Positions 1 through 7,330 of a stretch of DNA of 23,158 nt are shown here, piece after piece (positions within the stretch are counted from its first letter, which is position 1; every line of letters begins with the position of its first letter). The stretch lies in the IMG/VR virus record IMGVR_UViG_3300034093_001415, positions 1 to 23,158 of that record; one strand, 5' to 3'. Made by a program: the position numbers and the translations under genes. Below the pieces are notes generated by a model, which was not told the DNA's origin, ran no database searches, and saw nothing but the letters and a program-made list of their open reading frames with translations. Source of the DNA: a virus.

Positions 1-146
1 CCAACGACGGAGTGGTCAGCATTCAAAGTCAGCGGCACCATGCAGATATGGAACTGATTGACGTTGACTATAACCACTATGAAGTGGTATTGGCAGAACC
101 CGTGATAGAGATCATCCGTGAACGGATAAACAGAATCAGAAAATAG
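1..146 (+). CDS. C-terminal fragment, possibly alpha/beta hydrolase
   Basis: An open frame runs in from the left edge (first whole codon at base 3) and stops with TAG at 144-146, so only the last 47 residues are seen. The fragment begins NDGVVSIQSQRHHADMELI and later has YNHYEVVL followed by an amphipathic helix ending INRIRK. A Asp-Gly-x-Val segment followed about 30 residues later by an Asn-His is how the acid and histidine of alpha/beta-hydrolase triads are usually placed near the C-terminus. I infer a lipase or esterase-like enzyme on that basis only; the nucleophile region lies outside the window. Confidence 0.45.
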   Translation, partial: NDGVVSIQSQRHHADMELIDVDYNHYEVVLAEPVIEIIRERINRIRK

Positions 147-147
147 C

Positions 148-175
148 TTGTTTTTTTAAATTAAGGCTATATAAT
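148..175 (+). promoter_or_regulatory. sigma70-type promoter for the 236 gene
   Basis: TTGTTT (148-153), 16-base spacer, then a perfect TATAAT (170-175). It lies directly after the stop of the upstream fragment and leaves a leader of about 50 bases before the AGGAG-preceded start at 236. The same imperfect -35 (TTGTTT) is found before the HNH gene at 11787. Confidence 0.6.
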
Positions 176-235
176 AAACTAACAGCGAAATAGAAGTAGC
201 TGCTAGACACAGACATTACACACAGGAGAATTAAA

Positions 236-508
236 ATGTCAGACACTTTTACAGCACCAAAACTACCAGAAGTTAAATTCAACAAGAACGGCTACGAAAT
301 CCGTACAGACATCTTGGGCATGGCAAAAAGCCTAGTACAAGATGATTTCCAATCTAAATTTGCAGGTTGGGAAATGACAGCTACTCGTGATGAGAAGACT
401 GGTCAAATCGTTACTAAAGTAGGTATGCCAGAGTTTCCAGGTTTAGATAAAGTACTAGAAACCGCCGAAAAAATGTATTCATTTGTTAACAGCGGCGTGA
501 AGAAATAA
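236..508 (+). CDS. Conserved small T4-like phage protein, unknown function
   Basis: A 90-residue soluble, charged protein with no signal peptide or membrane segment. Its middle (NGYEIRTDILGMAKSLVQ, then a Lys/Trp segment FAGWEMTA, then VGMPEFPGLDKVLETAEKMY) resembles small conserved hypothetical proteins I know from T4-like marine phages, for which no function is established. The start is well supported by ACAGGAGAATTAAAATG. It is monocistronic, with its own promoter upstream and a strong bidirectional terminator downstream, which is unusual in a genome where most genes overlap and suggests separately controlled, abundant expression. Function is not inferred. Confidence 0.8.
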   Translation: MSDTFTAPKLPEVKFNKNGYEIRTDILGMAKSLVQDDFQSKFAGWEMTATRDEKTGQIVTKVGMPEFPGLDKVLETAEKMYSFVNSGVKK

Positions 509-540
509 AAGTACGCTCATAGAGCATTACAATAGTGGTA

Positions 541-572
541 AAAGAAAAGCACCTTCGGGTGCTTTTTCTTTA
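541..572. terminator. Bidirectional intrinsic terminator
   Basis: AGCACC-TTCG-GGTGCT stem with a UUCG tetraloop, flanked by an A-rich arm (AAAGAAA) and a T-rich arm (TTTTTCTTT). The symmetry lets it end transcripts from both the plus-strand gene at 236-508 and the minus-strand desaturase, whose stop codon lies inside it. Confidence 0.9.
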
Positions 573-1271
573 TCTAACTGTGGCTAACTTAAAGAACCGC
601 AGTATTGAAATATACATCCAACCTAGATCAAACTCCCACCACTTCTGACTGAACTTGGCATTGGCACCATCGGCATGATGATTGTTGTGTAGTTCTTCCC
701 CACCAATCCATATAGCCCAAGGGATGATGTTACGGCTGGTGTCTTTGGTATCTGTGTTGCGATATCCCCACCAATGGCTGAGTCCGTTGACTACACCGGC
801 CGCCCAGAACGGAATCCATATCATTTGAATACCCCACACAATCAGTCCCCACGGTCCAAAGAGCAAGCAGTCTATGACCAGCATTAAAAGAATACCTGAG
901 CGACTGTGTGCGGAGTAAAGGTTGCGTTCAATCCAATCATTAGGACAGTCCTTGCTCAAGGAGTCAACCATTGCAGTGTCTTTGCTGGCTGAATGATAAA
1001 GCAATGCTCCTCCGAATAACACACGCCAAATACCGTAGATTTGTGGACTGTGTGGATCGCCTTCTTGGTCCGAACGTTGATGATGTTTGCGATGTATGGC
1101 CACCCATTGACGAGTAATCATGCCTGTGGTTAGCCAAAGCCAGGCTCGCATAACGTGGTTAATCGCAGGGTGAAATTGCACAGCTCTATGTGTTTGGCTT
1201 CTGTGCAAATACAGAGTGACACAGGCTATAGTGATTTGTACCATCACCAGGGTGTAGATTATTATATTCAT
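570..1271 (-). CDS. Short acyl desaturase (membrane di-iron fatty acid desaturase)
   Basis: A 233-residue membrane protein with the three histidine clusters of the acyl-CoA/acyl-lipid desaturase family: HRSQTH (residues 23-28), HRKHH (60-64) and ELHNNHH (193-199), plus the family-typical NGLSHWWGYRN segment (162-172) supplying another ligand. These bind the di-iron centre that inserts a cis double bond into a fatty acyl chain, commonly delta-9. Hydrophobic spans lie near 1-20, 41-55, 127-147 and 148-164. It is shorter than bacterial DesA/OLE1-type enzymes (about 300 or more residues), mainly at the ends; all ligand motifs remain, so activity is plausible. The start has no clear Shine-Dalgarno sequence. 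It is divergent from the HAD gene at 1322 and convergent with the 236 gene. A likely role is altering membrane fluidity during infection (inference). Confidence 0.92.
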   Translation of the reverse strand: MNIIIYTLVMVQITIACVTLYLHRSQTHRAVQFHPAINHVMRAWLWLTTGMITRQWVAIHRKHHQRSDQEGDPHSPQIYGIWRVLFGGALLYHSASKDTAMVDSLSKDCPNDWIERNLYSAHSRSGILLMLVIDCLLFGPWGLIVWGIQMIWIPFWAAGVVNGLSHWWGYRNTDTKDTSRNIIPWAIWIGGEELHNNHHADGANAKFSQKWWEFDLGWMYISILRFFKLATVR

Positions 1272-1286
1272 CTTTTACTTAGTCGG

Positions 1287-1315
1287 TTGACAAAAGCCCA
1301 AAATAATAGTATAAT
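1287..1315 (+). promoter_or_regulatory. Consensus sigma70 promoter, leaderless
   Basis: TTGACA (1287-1292), 17-base spacer, TATAAT (1310-1315): a perfect consensus. Exactly six bases separate the -10 from the ATG at 1322, so the expected transcription start is the A of the start codon. No Shine-Dalgarno sequence is present. Confidence 0.9.
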
Positions 1316-1321
1316 ACTGTT

Positions 1322-1906
1322 ATGAAAAAGAAAATCATACTCACAGACGCAGATGGCGTACTTTTGGATTGGGAATGGGCATTCTCAGTTTGGATGCAAG
1401 AACGTGGTTATACACTGACAGCAGATAACAAGAAGAGCTATTATCTACATCATCACTACAATGAGCTAGAAGAAAAAGACGCCAAAAAGGTTGTCAAGAC
1501 TTTTAATGAGTCAGCAGCTATTGGCTTTCTGCCTGCACTTCGTGATAGTGCTTACTATGTTAAACGACTGCACGAAGAACACGGCTATGAATTCCGTGTT
1601 ATCACAAGCCTAAGTCTAGACAAGAACGCACAGAAACTGCGTGAAATGAATCTGCGTAAGTTGTTTGGTAATGCTATTGAAAGTGTTATCTGTTTAGATA
1701 CAGGAGCAGACAAAGACTCTGCATTGGCTCCGTACAAAGACAGCGGCCTGTGGTGGATTGAAGACAAGCCGCAGAACGCCGATGTTGGATACGCACTAGG
1801 ATTAAAAAGTATTCTTGTTGAACACGGTCATAACATGCATCATACCTGTGCCTATCCAGTGGTCAAAGATTGGAAAGAACTTTACAGTATTATCGTAGAC
1901 CATTAA
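1322..1906 (+). CDS. HAD-superfamily hydrolase (nucleotidase/phosphatase-like)
   Basis: A 194-residue soluble protein with the haloacid dehalogenase motifs. Motif I is TDADGVLLDW (Asp9 nucleophile, Asp11 acid/base), motif II is VITSLS (Thr95), a lysine follows in ADKDSALAPYK (about 131-139), and motif III is WWIEDKPQNAD (Glu147/Asp148, Mg2+ binding). The helical insert between motif I and II (about 20-80) is the C1-type cap found in 5'(3')-deoxyribonucleotidase relatives. T4-like phages often carry such proteins, so nucleotide or sugar-phosphate dephosphorylation is likely, but the substrate cannot be read from sequence. Because motif I starts at residue 8, the ATG at 1322 must be the true start, which makes the leaderless inference firm. 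Its 3' end overlaps the convergent BPL_N gene by 17 bases. Confidence 0.85.
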   Translation: MKKKIILTDADGVLLDWEWAFSVWMQERGYTLTADNKKSYYLHHHYNELEEKDAKKVVKTFNESAAIGFLPALRDSAYYVKRLHEEHGYEFRVITSLSLDKNAQKLREMNLRKLFGNAIESVICLDTGADKDSALAPYKDSGLWWIEDKPQNADVGYALGLKSILVEHGHNMHHTCAYPVVKDWKELYSIIVDH

Positions 1907-2513
1907 CAAAGTCTAGTAATAGATTGTAATGGATACCTCGATGCCAATGCGGCTCGAGGTATTGTTTATCATACCACCATTGTTCGCTTTCTAAATGACA
2001 TCCTATTAGTCCGATGTTCTTGTGTATAATCGCCATAGGATCATTGTTGCTATAGGTAGCCACAACGTCCACATTATCACCAACGAATGCACAGCCGTCA
2101 TAAAAATACATCCTTTCATTATTGCCCATCCATTGCACAGGCATAGCCTTGGGATGTGGCCTACGAGTGCAGGTATTCGGTCTTCGAATATATTGTTCTA
2201 CACTGATATTGGGTAGAAGGTCGAAATAGTATTCTCCTGCCCAATATGCTCCCATACAGATACCCAGATACTTTCCGCCACGGTTAACAAAGGTCCTTAC
2301 TGCATCACGATTCCACCGTAGCAGTCTATCGAATCTATCAGCATCACCGAAGCCACCAGGAAAACATACGCAGTCAACATCATCAAAGAATGAAGATTCA
2401 ACTTCGTCTGTAGAAAATAATTTGAAACTGTGCTGGGGGGAAAGAGCTTTGATTATTCCGTTTGCGGAATCTACCGCACACACTGGCTGATGTATGAATA
2501 ACGCAATCTTCAT
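1890..2513 (-). CDS. BPL_N-domain, class I glutamine amidotransferase-like protein
   Basis: A 207-residue protein resembling the N-terminal domain of eukaryotic-type biotin-protein ligases (BPL_N), a glutamine-amidotransferase-like fold. The strand-turn CFPGGFGDADRF (50-61) precedes the nucleophile elbow GGKYLGICMGAYWAG (79-93) with Cys86. Near the C-terminus GCHLES (171-176) supplies His173 and Glu175, completing a Cys-His-Glu triad. The stand-alone domain has no biotin-ligase catalytic part, so this is an amidotransferase or hydrolase-like enzyme of unknown substrate. The start overlaps a short upstream frame by ATGA and has no strong Shine-Dalgarno sequence. It is the last gene of the minus-strand late block and converges on the HAD gene. 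Confidence 0.85.
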   Translation of the reverse strand: MKIALFIHQPVCAVDSANGIIKALSPQHSFKLFSTDEVESSFFDDVDCVCFPGGFGDADRFDRLLRWNRDAVRTFVNRGGKYLGICMGAYWAGEYYFDLLPNISVEQYIRRPNTCTRRPHPKAMPVQWMGNNERMYFYDGCAFVGDNVDVVATYSNNDPMAIIHKNIGLIGCHLESEQWWYDKQYLEPHWHRGIHYNLLLDFVNGLR

Positions 2514-2531
2514 CTTAGAGAATATAAATGC

Positions 2532-2669
2532 TCACTTAGAACGCCATTCCGGGGCACGACTCCCATAACGCTCTGCCCAGCAGCCGGGCAACCCTGAAGT
2601 AACGCTAACGTTCCTAAGGTAGGGTGTTTGGTTTTGGTGGACAACAATATCTTGGGTCACACCATTCAT
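2532..2669 (-). CDS. Possible overlapping 45-aa frame or frameshifted tail of the secreted peptide
   Basis: This frame is +1 relative to the 2614-2736 gene and overlaps its 3' half. It encodes 45 residues with coding-like composition toward the end (GLPGCWAERYGSRAPEWRSK, then TGA). The ATG at 2669 has only a weak GAAG upstream. There are three readings: a nested gene in the manner of Rz/Rz1, a +1 programmed frameshift extending the secreted peptide, or a single-base error or mutation near the C/A-rich run at about 2617-2640. I cannot choose between them. Confidence 0.35.
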   Translation of the reverse strand: MNGVTQDIVVHQNQTPYLRNVSVTSGLPGCWAERYGSRAPEWRSK

Positions 2670-2736
2670 CTTCTGCGTACACTGACGTAAAAGAAAAAAT
2701 CAACATCAATGATAAAAATACATTTTTCAAGATCAT
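2614..2736 (-). CDS. Small secreted cysteine-containing peptide (40 aa)
   Basis: The 40-residue frame starts with a clear Sec signal peptide (lysine at position 4, hydrophobic core VFLSLMLIFSFTSV, probable cleavage after VYA at residue 21). The mature part is about 19 residues with three cysteines (EDEWCDPRYCCPPKPNTLP). The ATG at 2736 overlaps the stop of the upstream 371-aa gene as ATGA, so translation is probably coupled, which argues that this very short gene is real. The mature cysteines could form a disulfide in the periplasm. No family is recognised. A second frame (2532-2669) overlaps its end. Confidence 0.6.
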   Translation of the reverse strand: MILKNVFLSLMLIFSFTSVYAEDEWCDPRYCCPPKPNTLP

Positions 2737-3848
2737 GCTTCTTCTTGTGCTTTCTCTATGGTATAATCTGCTTCTGTGCTATCTGGATATCGAGCTGTTA
2801 ACTTGGCAATGATGTCTTGACGATTGTCGCCTTGGATACGAGCAGTTTTGCCTGATGCTGTTTGTGTTACTATATAGACTCCAGGACCGTCATTGGCATC
2901 TGCTTCTGGTTCAGCTTCTGGCTCACCACTGTTATAACTCATAGGGAACTTGTTCTTGAGATCGCTAACAGCTTTGGCAGCATCGTAGCCTCCGCTGACA
3001 ATTTCAGTGGAGTTCTTTTTGAGTTCGTCGGCGTTGGCTTGGATAGCATCTGCAATACGTTTCATCAGGCCTGGAAATAATTCAGCAAACTTTTCATCTT
3101 TACGAACAGTTTGATTACCGTTGTTGATTTGATTTGTTGGAGCATGTAGCTGCCACTTGCCGTTTACATCATCTGCATTCTGTTTGTCAAACACAGAGAT
3201 AATAGGACCGTCATCGGCATAGCGATTGAACCATGTGGCGCCACTACTAGATCCTGTGCAGAAACTGGCATTGAAGCCGTGTGCATTGTTGAAGTTGTAG
3301 CAGGAACCGTAGTTGTAAGGAATAGTAACTAGATAACGCTCATCATCGATCAGTGTGGTTTCTTTCTTTTCACGTTTGTGTTTTTCAATGACCTCGGCGT
3401 CTTTGATTTTATTGAGCTCGTTGCGATAATCTCTGTTCTGGATGATAGCCTGTATCTGGCGTAAATTCTTGAACTTGTTGAAGTCTTGATGCGGCTCTTG
3501 AAGTTTGCCGCGGACGCTTAGAGCTTTCCAGGCACCTAGTGCATCTCCGCCTTCACCGTTGATGTCTTCGTAGTCAGCAACGCCGTTGATATACATGCGA
3601 GTCAACCACTCATCAAACTTGCCGTCTTGACTGATGTCACCGTAGTCTGTGCTTTGTAATGATATGTCTAGCAACTCACTCCACAACTTTAACACTTCGT
3701 CGTCTGTGGGTCTAGGTCCCAGTGCTGCTACCTTGGCCTTGGGCAGTGTGCCATCGTGACGCATGGCAATGCTGAGCATCTTGATGGTTTTGGGATCTTT
3801 TAGTTTGGCTGCTACGTTGGCTTCTAGTACGATTTGATTTAGTTTCAT
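2733..3848 (-). CDS. Phage protein with FCTGS...GPIISVF...WQLHA core, probable virion-associated
   Basis: A 371-residue soluble protein. Residues 1-165 are helical and charged. The core at about 172-240 (YLVTIPYNYGSCYNFNN, then FCTGSSSGATWFNRY, GPIISVF, KWQLHAP) resembles a region recurring in uncharacterised phage proteins, where an entry such as WCTA is followed by GPLY and a YQ-F/L-H motif. No biochemical role is established for it that I know. After residue 300 there is an acidic low-complexity linker (EPEAEPEADANDGPG) and a small C-terminal domain. The start overlaps the previous gene as ATGA. Position in the minus-strand late block suggests a virion or head-internal protein (inference). 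Confidence 0.7.
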   Translation of the reverse strand: MKLNQIVLEANVAAKLKDPKTIKMLSIAMRHDGTLPKAKVAALGPRPTDDEVLKLWSELLDISLQSTDYGDISQDGKFDEWLTRMYINGVADYEDINGEGGDALGAWKALSVRGKLQEPHQDFNKFKNLRQIQAIIQNRDYRNELNKIKDAEVIEKHKREKKETTLIDDERYLVTIPYNYGSCYNFNNAHGFNASFCTGSSSGATWFNRYADDGPIISVFDKQNADDVNGKWQLHAPTNQINNGNQTVRKDEKFAELFPGLMKRIADAIQANADELKKNSTEIVSGGYDAAKAVSDLKNKFPMSYNSGEPEAEPEADANDGPGVYIVTQTASGKTARIQGDNRQDIIAKLTARYPDSTEADYTIEKAQEEA

Positions 3849-4723
3849 CCTGATATCAAGCTCCTCTTAAAGAAAGAGAGAACCGTTCCTAGTTTCTTTT
3901 GATCACCACCAGCGATGTCTTTTAACAACTGTGCTGGTCCTTCGTTGAACTGTGCTGAAACGCCGGCAGATGAGCCGTATCGGCTACGATCAAGATTACC
4001 TGTGGTCTCTGGATAGTAATGGCTGGCTGTCATCAACACTGCTGAGTTGATAGCAGAACTAAGGAAGCCAGGAGTATCTGCATTACCAGCTTCCAGTTGT
4101 TCTAGACCGTTTTGCAAGGTTTCAATATAATTCAGTTTACGTTTGGCTTTTTCAAACGCATCATTCTTGATCATGTTGGCAATATGGCCTTTGATGTCTG
4201 CTATGCTTGCTGTGATAGCACGAGACCATAAGGGTTTGAATTTTGCCACCAAGGTTGACTGTGTGACTTCTGTACCACCGGCACCTCTTTGAGCATTAGC
4301 ACGTTCCTTTCGTTTGTCTGGAACTGAGGTAGTATTCTTACCTACATAATACTTTTGTAATTTGCCAATTTCGCCTTTGAGAAAGTCTATGATGTTACCA
4401 CCACGACCATCAGACACTGAACGAGTTTCGCCACCTGTGCTGGCCACTGCTTCATAGTTACCACCTTTAGCTCGTATAGCACCTGTGCCTTTGGTTCCTT
4501 GAATGATCACCCATGCACCTTTGTAGCTGTCTTTGAGTTCACTCCAGGATATTTTATCAACTGGTTTGTATCCAATGTCGTGTGCCAGTTGCATGTCTTT
4601 GTGCAACTTTTGGATGACTTCTTTGCCGCCTGGTTGGCCAGCAATTAGGCTCATAGTAGTGCTGGCTTCATTTACGTAGCCTTCTAGCAGTTGAGCAAAA
4701 ACTTGATAAGATTCTATTCGCAT
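3845..4723 (-). CDS. Phage protein of unknown function, probable virion-associated
   Basis: A 292-residue soluble protein I do not recognise. I start it at 4723 (MRIESYQVFAQLLEGYVNEA), one base after the nuclease stop codon, rather than at 4783, because the longer version would read through 60 bases of the nuclease C-terminus. The N-terminal MRIESYQVF...EGY helix resembles leader-like N-termini in other late proteins of the window (MKISEIVTENIF at 18289, MKLNQIVLEANV at 3848). The middle has a glycine-rich segment (KGTGAIRAKGG) and the rest is helical. Translation is probably coupled to both neighbours. A head or scaffold-associated role is a guess from context. Confidence 0.7.
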   Translation of the reverse strand: MRIESYQVFAQLLEGYVNEASTTMSLIAGQPGGKEVIQKLHKDMQLAHDIGYKPVDKISWSELKDSYKGAWVIIQGTKGTGAIRAKGGNYEAVASTGGETRSVSDGRGGNIIDFLKGEIGKLQKYYVGKNTTSVPDKRKERANAQRGAGGTEVTQSTLVAKFKPLWSRAITASIADIKGHIANMIKNDAFEKAKRKLNYIETLQNGLEQLEAGNADTPGFLSSAINSAVLMTASHYYPETTGNLDRSRYGSSAGVSAQFNEGPAQLLKDIAGGDQKKLGTVLSFFKRSLISG

Positions 4724-4724
4724 T

Positions 4725-5159
4725 TTAATTACACCAGCTTTGTTTAGCATCTCCATAATACTCGCGGGCAAAGCCATTGGCAATTAGTTGAGCACGTAAA
4801 CTTTGTCCGTTTAGAATGATGTCGCCCAATACACGACCACCGAATTTATCCCAACCGTATAGAATGACTTGTCGCTGTTGGCTGGCGTTAATGAGACCTT
4901 TAGTGAAAACGGAAGCGGCTTCGCCTCGTTGCTTTTCTGAGTCGCATTGACCTCTAAATCCTTTTTCCGGAGTATCGACGCCGTAGACTCGTACCGCAAG
5001 TTCGGGCTTAAGGGGTTTAGGTAGAAAGGGTGCGGCGATAACAACTGTATCGCCATCCGTTACTCTGATAATTTGTGCGTCATAGGTCACTCCCTGTGGC
5101 GTCTTTTGTGCAAATGCCAACAAGGGCACTGTCAATAATAATAGTAGTAGTTTATTCAT
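4725..5159 (-). CDS. Secreted staphylococcal-type thermonuclease (SNase)
   Basis: A 144-residue protein with a signal peptide (hydrophobic residues 3-16, probable cleavage after LLAFA at 17) and one SNase domain. Family residues are present: VTDGDTV (Asp35, Asp37, calcium binding), RVYGVDTPE (Arg57, Asp62, Glu65) and GGRVLGD (Arg109), equivalent to the Arg-Glu-Arg catalytic set of staphylococcal nuclease. Cys72 and Cys143 could pair after export. The enzyme would cut DNA or RNA in the periplasm or outside the cell, for example to recycle nucleotides or remove competing DNA (inference). AGGAA precedes the ATG, and a late-promoter-like AATAAATA lies just upstream at 5178-5185. Confidence 0.92.
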   Translation of the reverse strand: MNKLLLLLLTVPLLAFAQKTPQGVTYDAQIIRVTDGDTVVIAAPFLPKPLKPELAVRVYGVDTPEKGFRGQCDSEKQRGEAASVFTKGLINASQQRQVILYGWDKFGGRVLGDIILNGQSLRAQLIANGFAREYYGDAKQSWCN

Positions 5160-5177
5160 ATATGTTCCTAGTGATTG

Positions 5178-5185
5178 TATTTATT
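5178..5185 (-). promoter_or_regulatory. Late-promoter-like AATAAATA before the nuclease
   Basis: On the minus strand AATAAATA differs from the T4 late consensus TATAAATA at one base and overlaps the stop codon of the upstream 211-aa gene. It is correctly placed to give a short leader carrying AGGAA before the ATG at 5159. Confidence 0.45.
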
Positions 5186-5816
5186 CGTATGTAACAGTGT
5201 CTGAATCTCCTAGACGCCATTTGGGATTGGTTTCAACCACCCACTTCTTGGTAGCTACTTTGAAGTCTGGATGCAGCATGTCTTTGGGATTTGAGGCAGC
5301 ATCAAAGAATCTGCAGCGATTATTAGGCTGGGCAGCATACTGTCCGTTATCTAACTCAATAAAGTTAAAGCTCTTGTGATCTTCGGGCCATTCTGAATAG
5401 GTGGTGTCTATGATGTTCATGTCTGGAGCAGCATTGTCCACTGTGAACAAGTAGTTGCCTTTGTGTAGCTGCCGATTCTTGGCATAGAACTCACAGCTGA
5501 GATTGCGTAGAAATGCTTTTTGTATCACAGCTATGTCATAACTGAAACAGTCCCATATTTGAAGTGTGTCCAAGGCTAGAAACTTGTCCGGTTCTAGATT
5601 GTCTGTACGGCTCACATAGGCATGCAAGGGCAGCTTGTCATATAAAGCACCATAGCGTGGCAAGTAGGCTTCTATGCGAAACGCTTGACTGCGTAGGCTT
5701 TTAATCGAAACCCATATGCAGGGTTCATACTCACCGTGTCCACTTTTAAAATCATAGAGGAATTCTCTACGCACAAAACAATGTACCGGAGGAAGGTTAG
5801 CTACTAGGAAACTCAT
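5181..5816 (-). CDS. Conserved T4-like phage protein of unknown function
   Basis: A 211-residue protein without membrane segments. Its opening (NLPPVHCFVRREFLYDF, then GHGEYEPCIWVSIKSLR) and the segments YGALYDKLPLHAY and LQIWDCFSYDIAVIQKAFL match my memory of a protein conserved across T4-like cyanophages, where it is annotated only as hypothetical. Placement between the tail-fibre gene and the nuclease, with a two-base gap to the former, suggests co-expression late in infection. A virion or assembly role is inferred from context; nothing catalytic is evident. Confidence 0.8.
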   Translation of the reverse strand: MSFLVANLPPVHCFVRREFLYDFKSGHGEYEPCIWVSIKSLRSQAFRIEAYLPRYGALYDKLPLHAYVSRTDNLEPDKFLALDTLQIWDCFSYDIAVIQKAFLRNLSCEFYAKNRQLHKGNYLFTVDNAAPDMNIIDTTYSEWPEDHKSFNFIELDNGQYAAQPNNRCRFFDAASNPKDMLHPDFKVATKKWVVETNPKWRLGDSDTVTYE

Positions 5817-5818
5817 TC

Positions 5819-7318
5819 TTATTCACTTGCTGTCACAGCAACATAACATCCTGCTGCCAGGGCTGAGATGCAGGTGTATTCAAGATGCATGGCGGTGTTG
5901 GTCAATGGAATGTCGCCAGCGCCCGATCCGTTCCAATTGTCCAATCCTGTTGAACTATTGGCAGCAGAACTGATACCATATGTGACATCACCACTAGTTG
6001 TCATTGCAATGATCAGCTTAACCTGTGCTCCTGCCGTGTAATTGCTCAGTGTGATAACTGCGGTGCCAGTTGGAGCAGTCCACAAGATGATACTGTCTGT
6101 GGCAAAGTTGATGGTACAGGTTGTGCCGCCACTAATTGTTCTAATGCCGCCATCGTTGATTACAACTCGCGGAGTGGTAATAGTTCCGTTGCTGGCAATG
6201 GCTAGGTTAGTCAATGTGCCAACTGAGGTTAGGCTACTTGCTGTTACTTCCGATGCTAACGTGTTTCCTGTTAATGTGCCAGCAGCCGCTGTGACTGTGA
6301 TGTCAGCACTGCCATTAAAACTAACCCCGTTAATATTACGAGCTGTTGTTAGTGTCGCTGCCGAGCCGGACACATTGCCTGTGACATTGCCTGTTAATGG
6401 GCCTGTAAATTTTGTGGCTGACACGCCGTCTGCTACTGTAATGTTAGCAACATCAACACGAGCAGATGCGGCTGAACCTATTGGAGTCACTGTGAATGTT
6501 ATCTTACTGCCTTGTGCTGTGGCGGTTTGATTTTCCAATGCCTGTATGCTAATCTGTGCCATAGCTACATTTCCCATACCTGCATCAGTCTGTGCTGTGG
6601 CATTGATACGTAGCACATAGTCGTTGGCTAATACTGCTGTTCTACCATCTGTAAAGTTTCCGTTCCATCTACGTGCCACTAGACTGACATAGTCGCCGTT
6701 ACCGTCAATGTATACACGACAAGGGTCTTCAATCTGTCCAGTAATGTGTAGCATAGTACCATTAATACCTGGAGGCACTACGTCGCCTGTGCTTGATCCT
6801 ATAATCTCCACAGCACCTAATTGCACATCGCCTTGAGTAACGTGTATTATAACCTGCCCGTCTGCTTGGACCGTAAACGCTGGAGTACTTTCTAATGTTT
6901 CTGTAAGACTTCCGTTTGTGGAGTGAACCTTAAACTCCCCAATCACATGAACACTGCCGCTTCCGTTTGATGCCAACACCATATCTTCGTTAGCATTGAT
7001 TGATGATAGAACAGCGTAGACTGTGCTGTCGGTATAGGTGCCTATAGTAGCGGCAAGGTCGCCAAACGAAAAGTCCAGCCCTTCCGAATCAATAATGATC
7101 TGGTTGTCATTGTTGAGAACAACGCCTGGCCCTAATTTGATACCTCCAATTTGGGTAGAGGAAGCAATGGGATAGCTTATTAGACTACCGCCGGGGGTGA
7201 CACCGTCGCTGATACGTAGAGCTCCGTTAGCCTCATCATAGAACAAAGTACCTGCTGTGCCTACATAGGTACCAACAGCATACGACATCTGCCCTGTTCG
7301 AAACTTTCTAATAGCCAT
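5819..7318 (-). CDS. Tail-fibre-like structural protein
   Basis: A 499-residue protein rich in Thr, Ser, Gly and Asn and poor in Cys. The N-terminus (RKFRTGQMSYAVGTYVGTAG, then GALRISDGVTPGG at 33-45) resembles the N-terminal domain of the Mtd/tail-fibre type that anchors receptor-binding fibres. Residues 301-370 hold the repetitive fibre signature (TKFTGPLTGNVTGNVSGSAA, then TTARNINGVSFNGSADITV and SLTSVGTLTNL), typical of trimeric beta-structured shafts. The last about 110 residues form a probable distal domain. The ATG at 7318 is preceded by AGGAG. It likely contacts the host receptor; no chaperone for it is recognised. Confidence 0.85.
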   Translation of the reverse strand: MAIRKFRTGQMSYAVGTYVGTAGTLFYDEANGALRISDGVTPGGSLISYPIASSTQIGGIKLGPGVVLNNDNQIIIDSEGLDFSFGDLAATIGTYTDSTVYAVLSSINANEDMVLASNGSGSVHVIGEFKVHSTNGSLTETLESTPAFTVQADGQVIIHVTQGDVQLGAVEIIGSSTGDVVPPGINGTMLHITGQIEDPCRVYIDGNGDYVSLVARRWNGNFTDGRTAVLANDYVLRINATAQTDAGMGNVAMAQISIQALENQTATAQGSKITFTVTPIGSAASARVDVANITVADGVSATKFTGPLTGNVTGNVSGSAATLTTARNINGVSFNGSADITVTAAAGTLTGNTLASEVTASSLTSVGTLTNLAIASNGTITTPRVVINDGGIRTISGGTTCTINFATDSIILWTAPTGTAVITLSNYTAGAQVKLIIAMTTSGDVTYGISSAANSSTGLDNWNGSGAGDIPLTNTAMHLEYTCISALAAGCYVAVTASE

Positions 7319-7330
7319 TACCGCTCCTGG

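Noticed and set aside
2600-2622. Resemblance to the 23S rRNA helix-69 / I-CeuI target (20 of 23 bases, including TCCTAAGGTAG).
   Set aside because: The flanks show no rRNA similarity, and the stretch overlaps the end of the small secreted-peptide gene and the second frame; most likely chance.
2624-2812. Plus-strand 62-aa frame with a hydrophobic end, and a TATAAATG at 2523-2530 upstream of it.
   Set aside because: It is antisense to the signal-peptide gene and to the end of the 371-aa gene, both better supported.
6042-6530. Plus-strand 162-aa frame inside the tail-fibre gene.
   Set aside because: Shadow frame; valine/alanine-rich artefact of the repetitive fibre sequence on the other strand.
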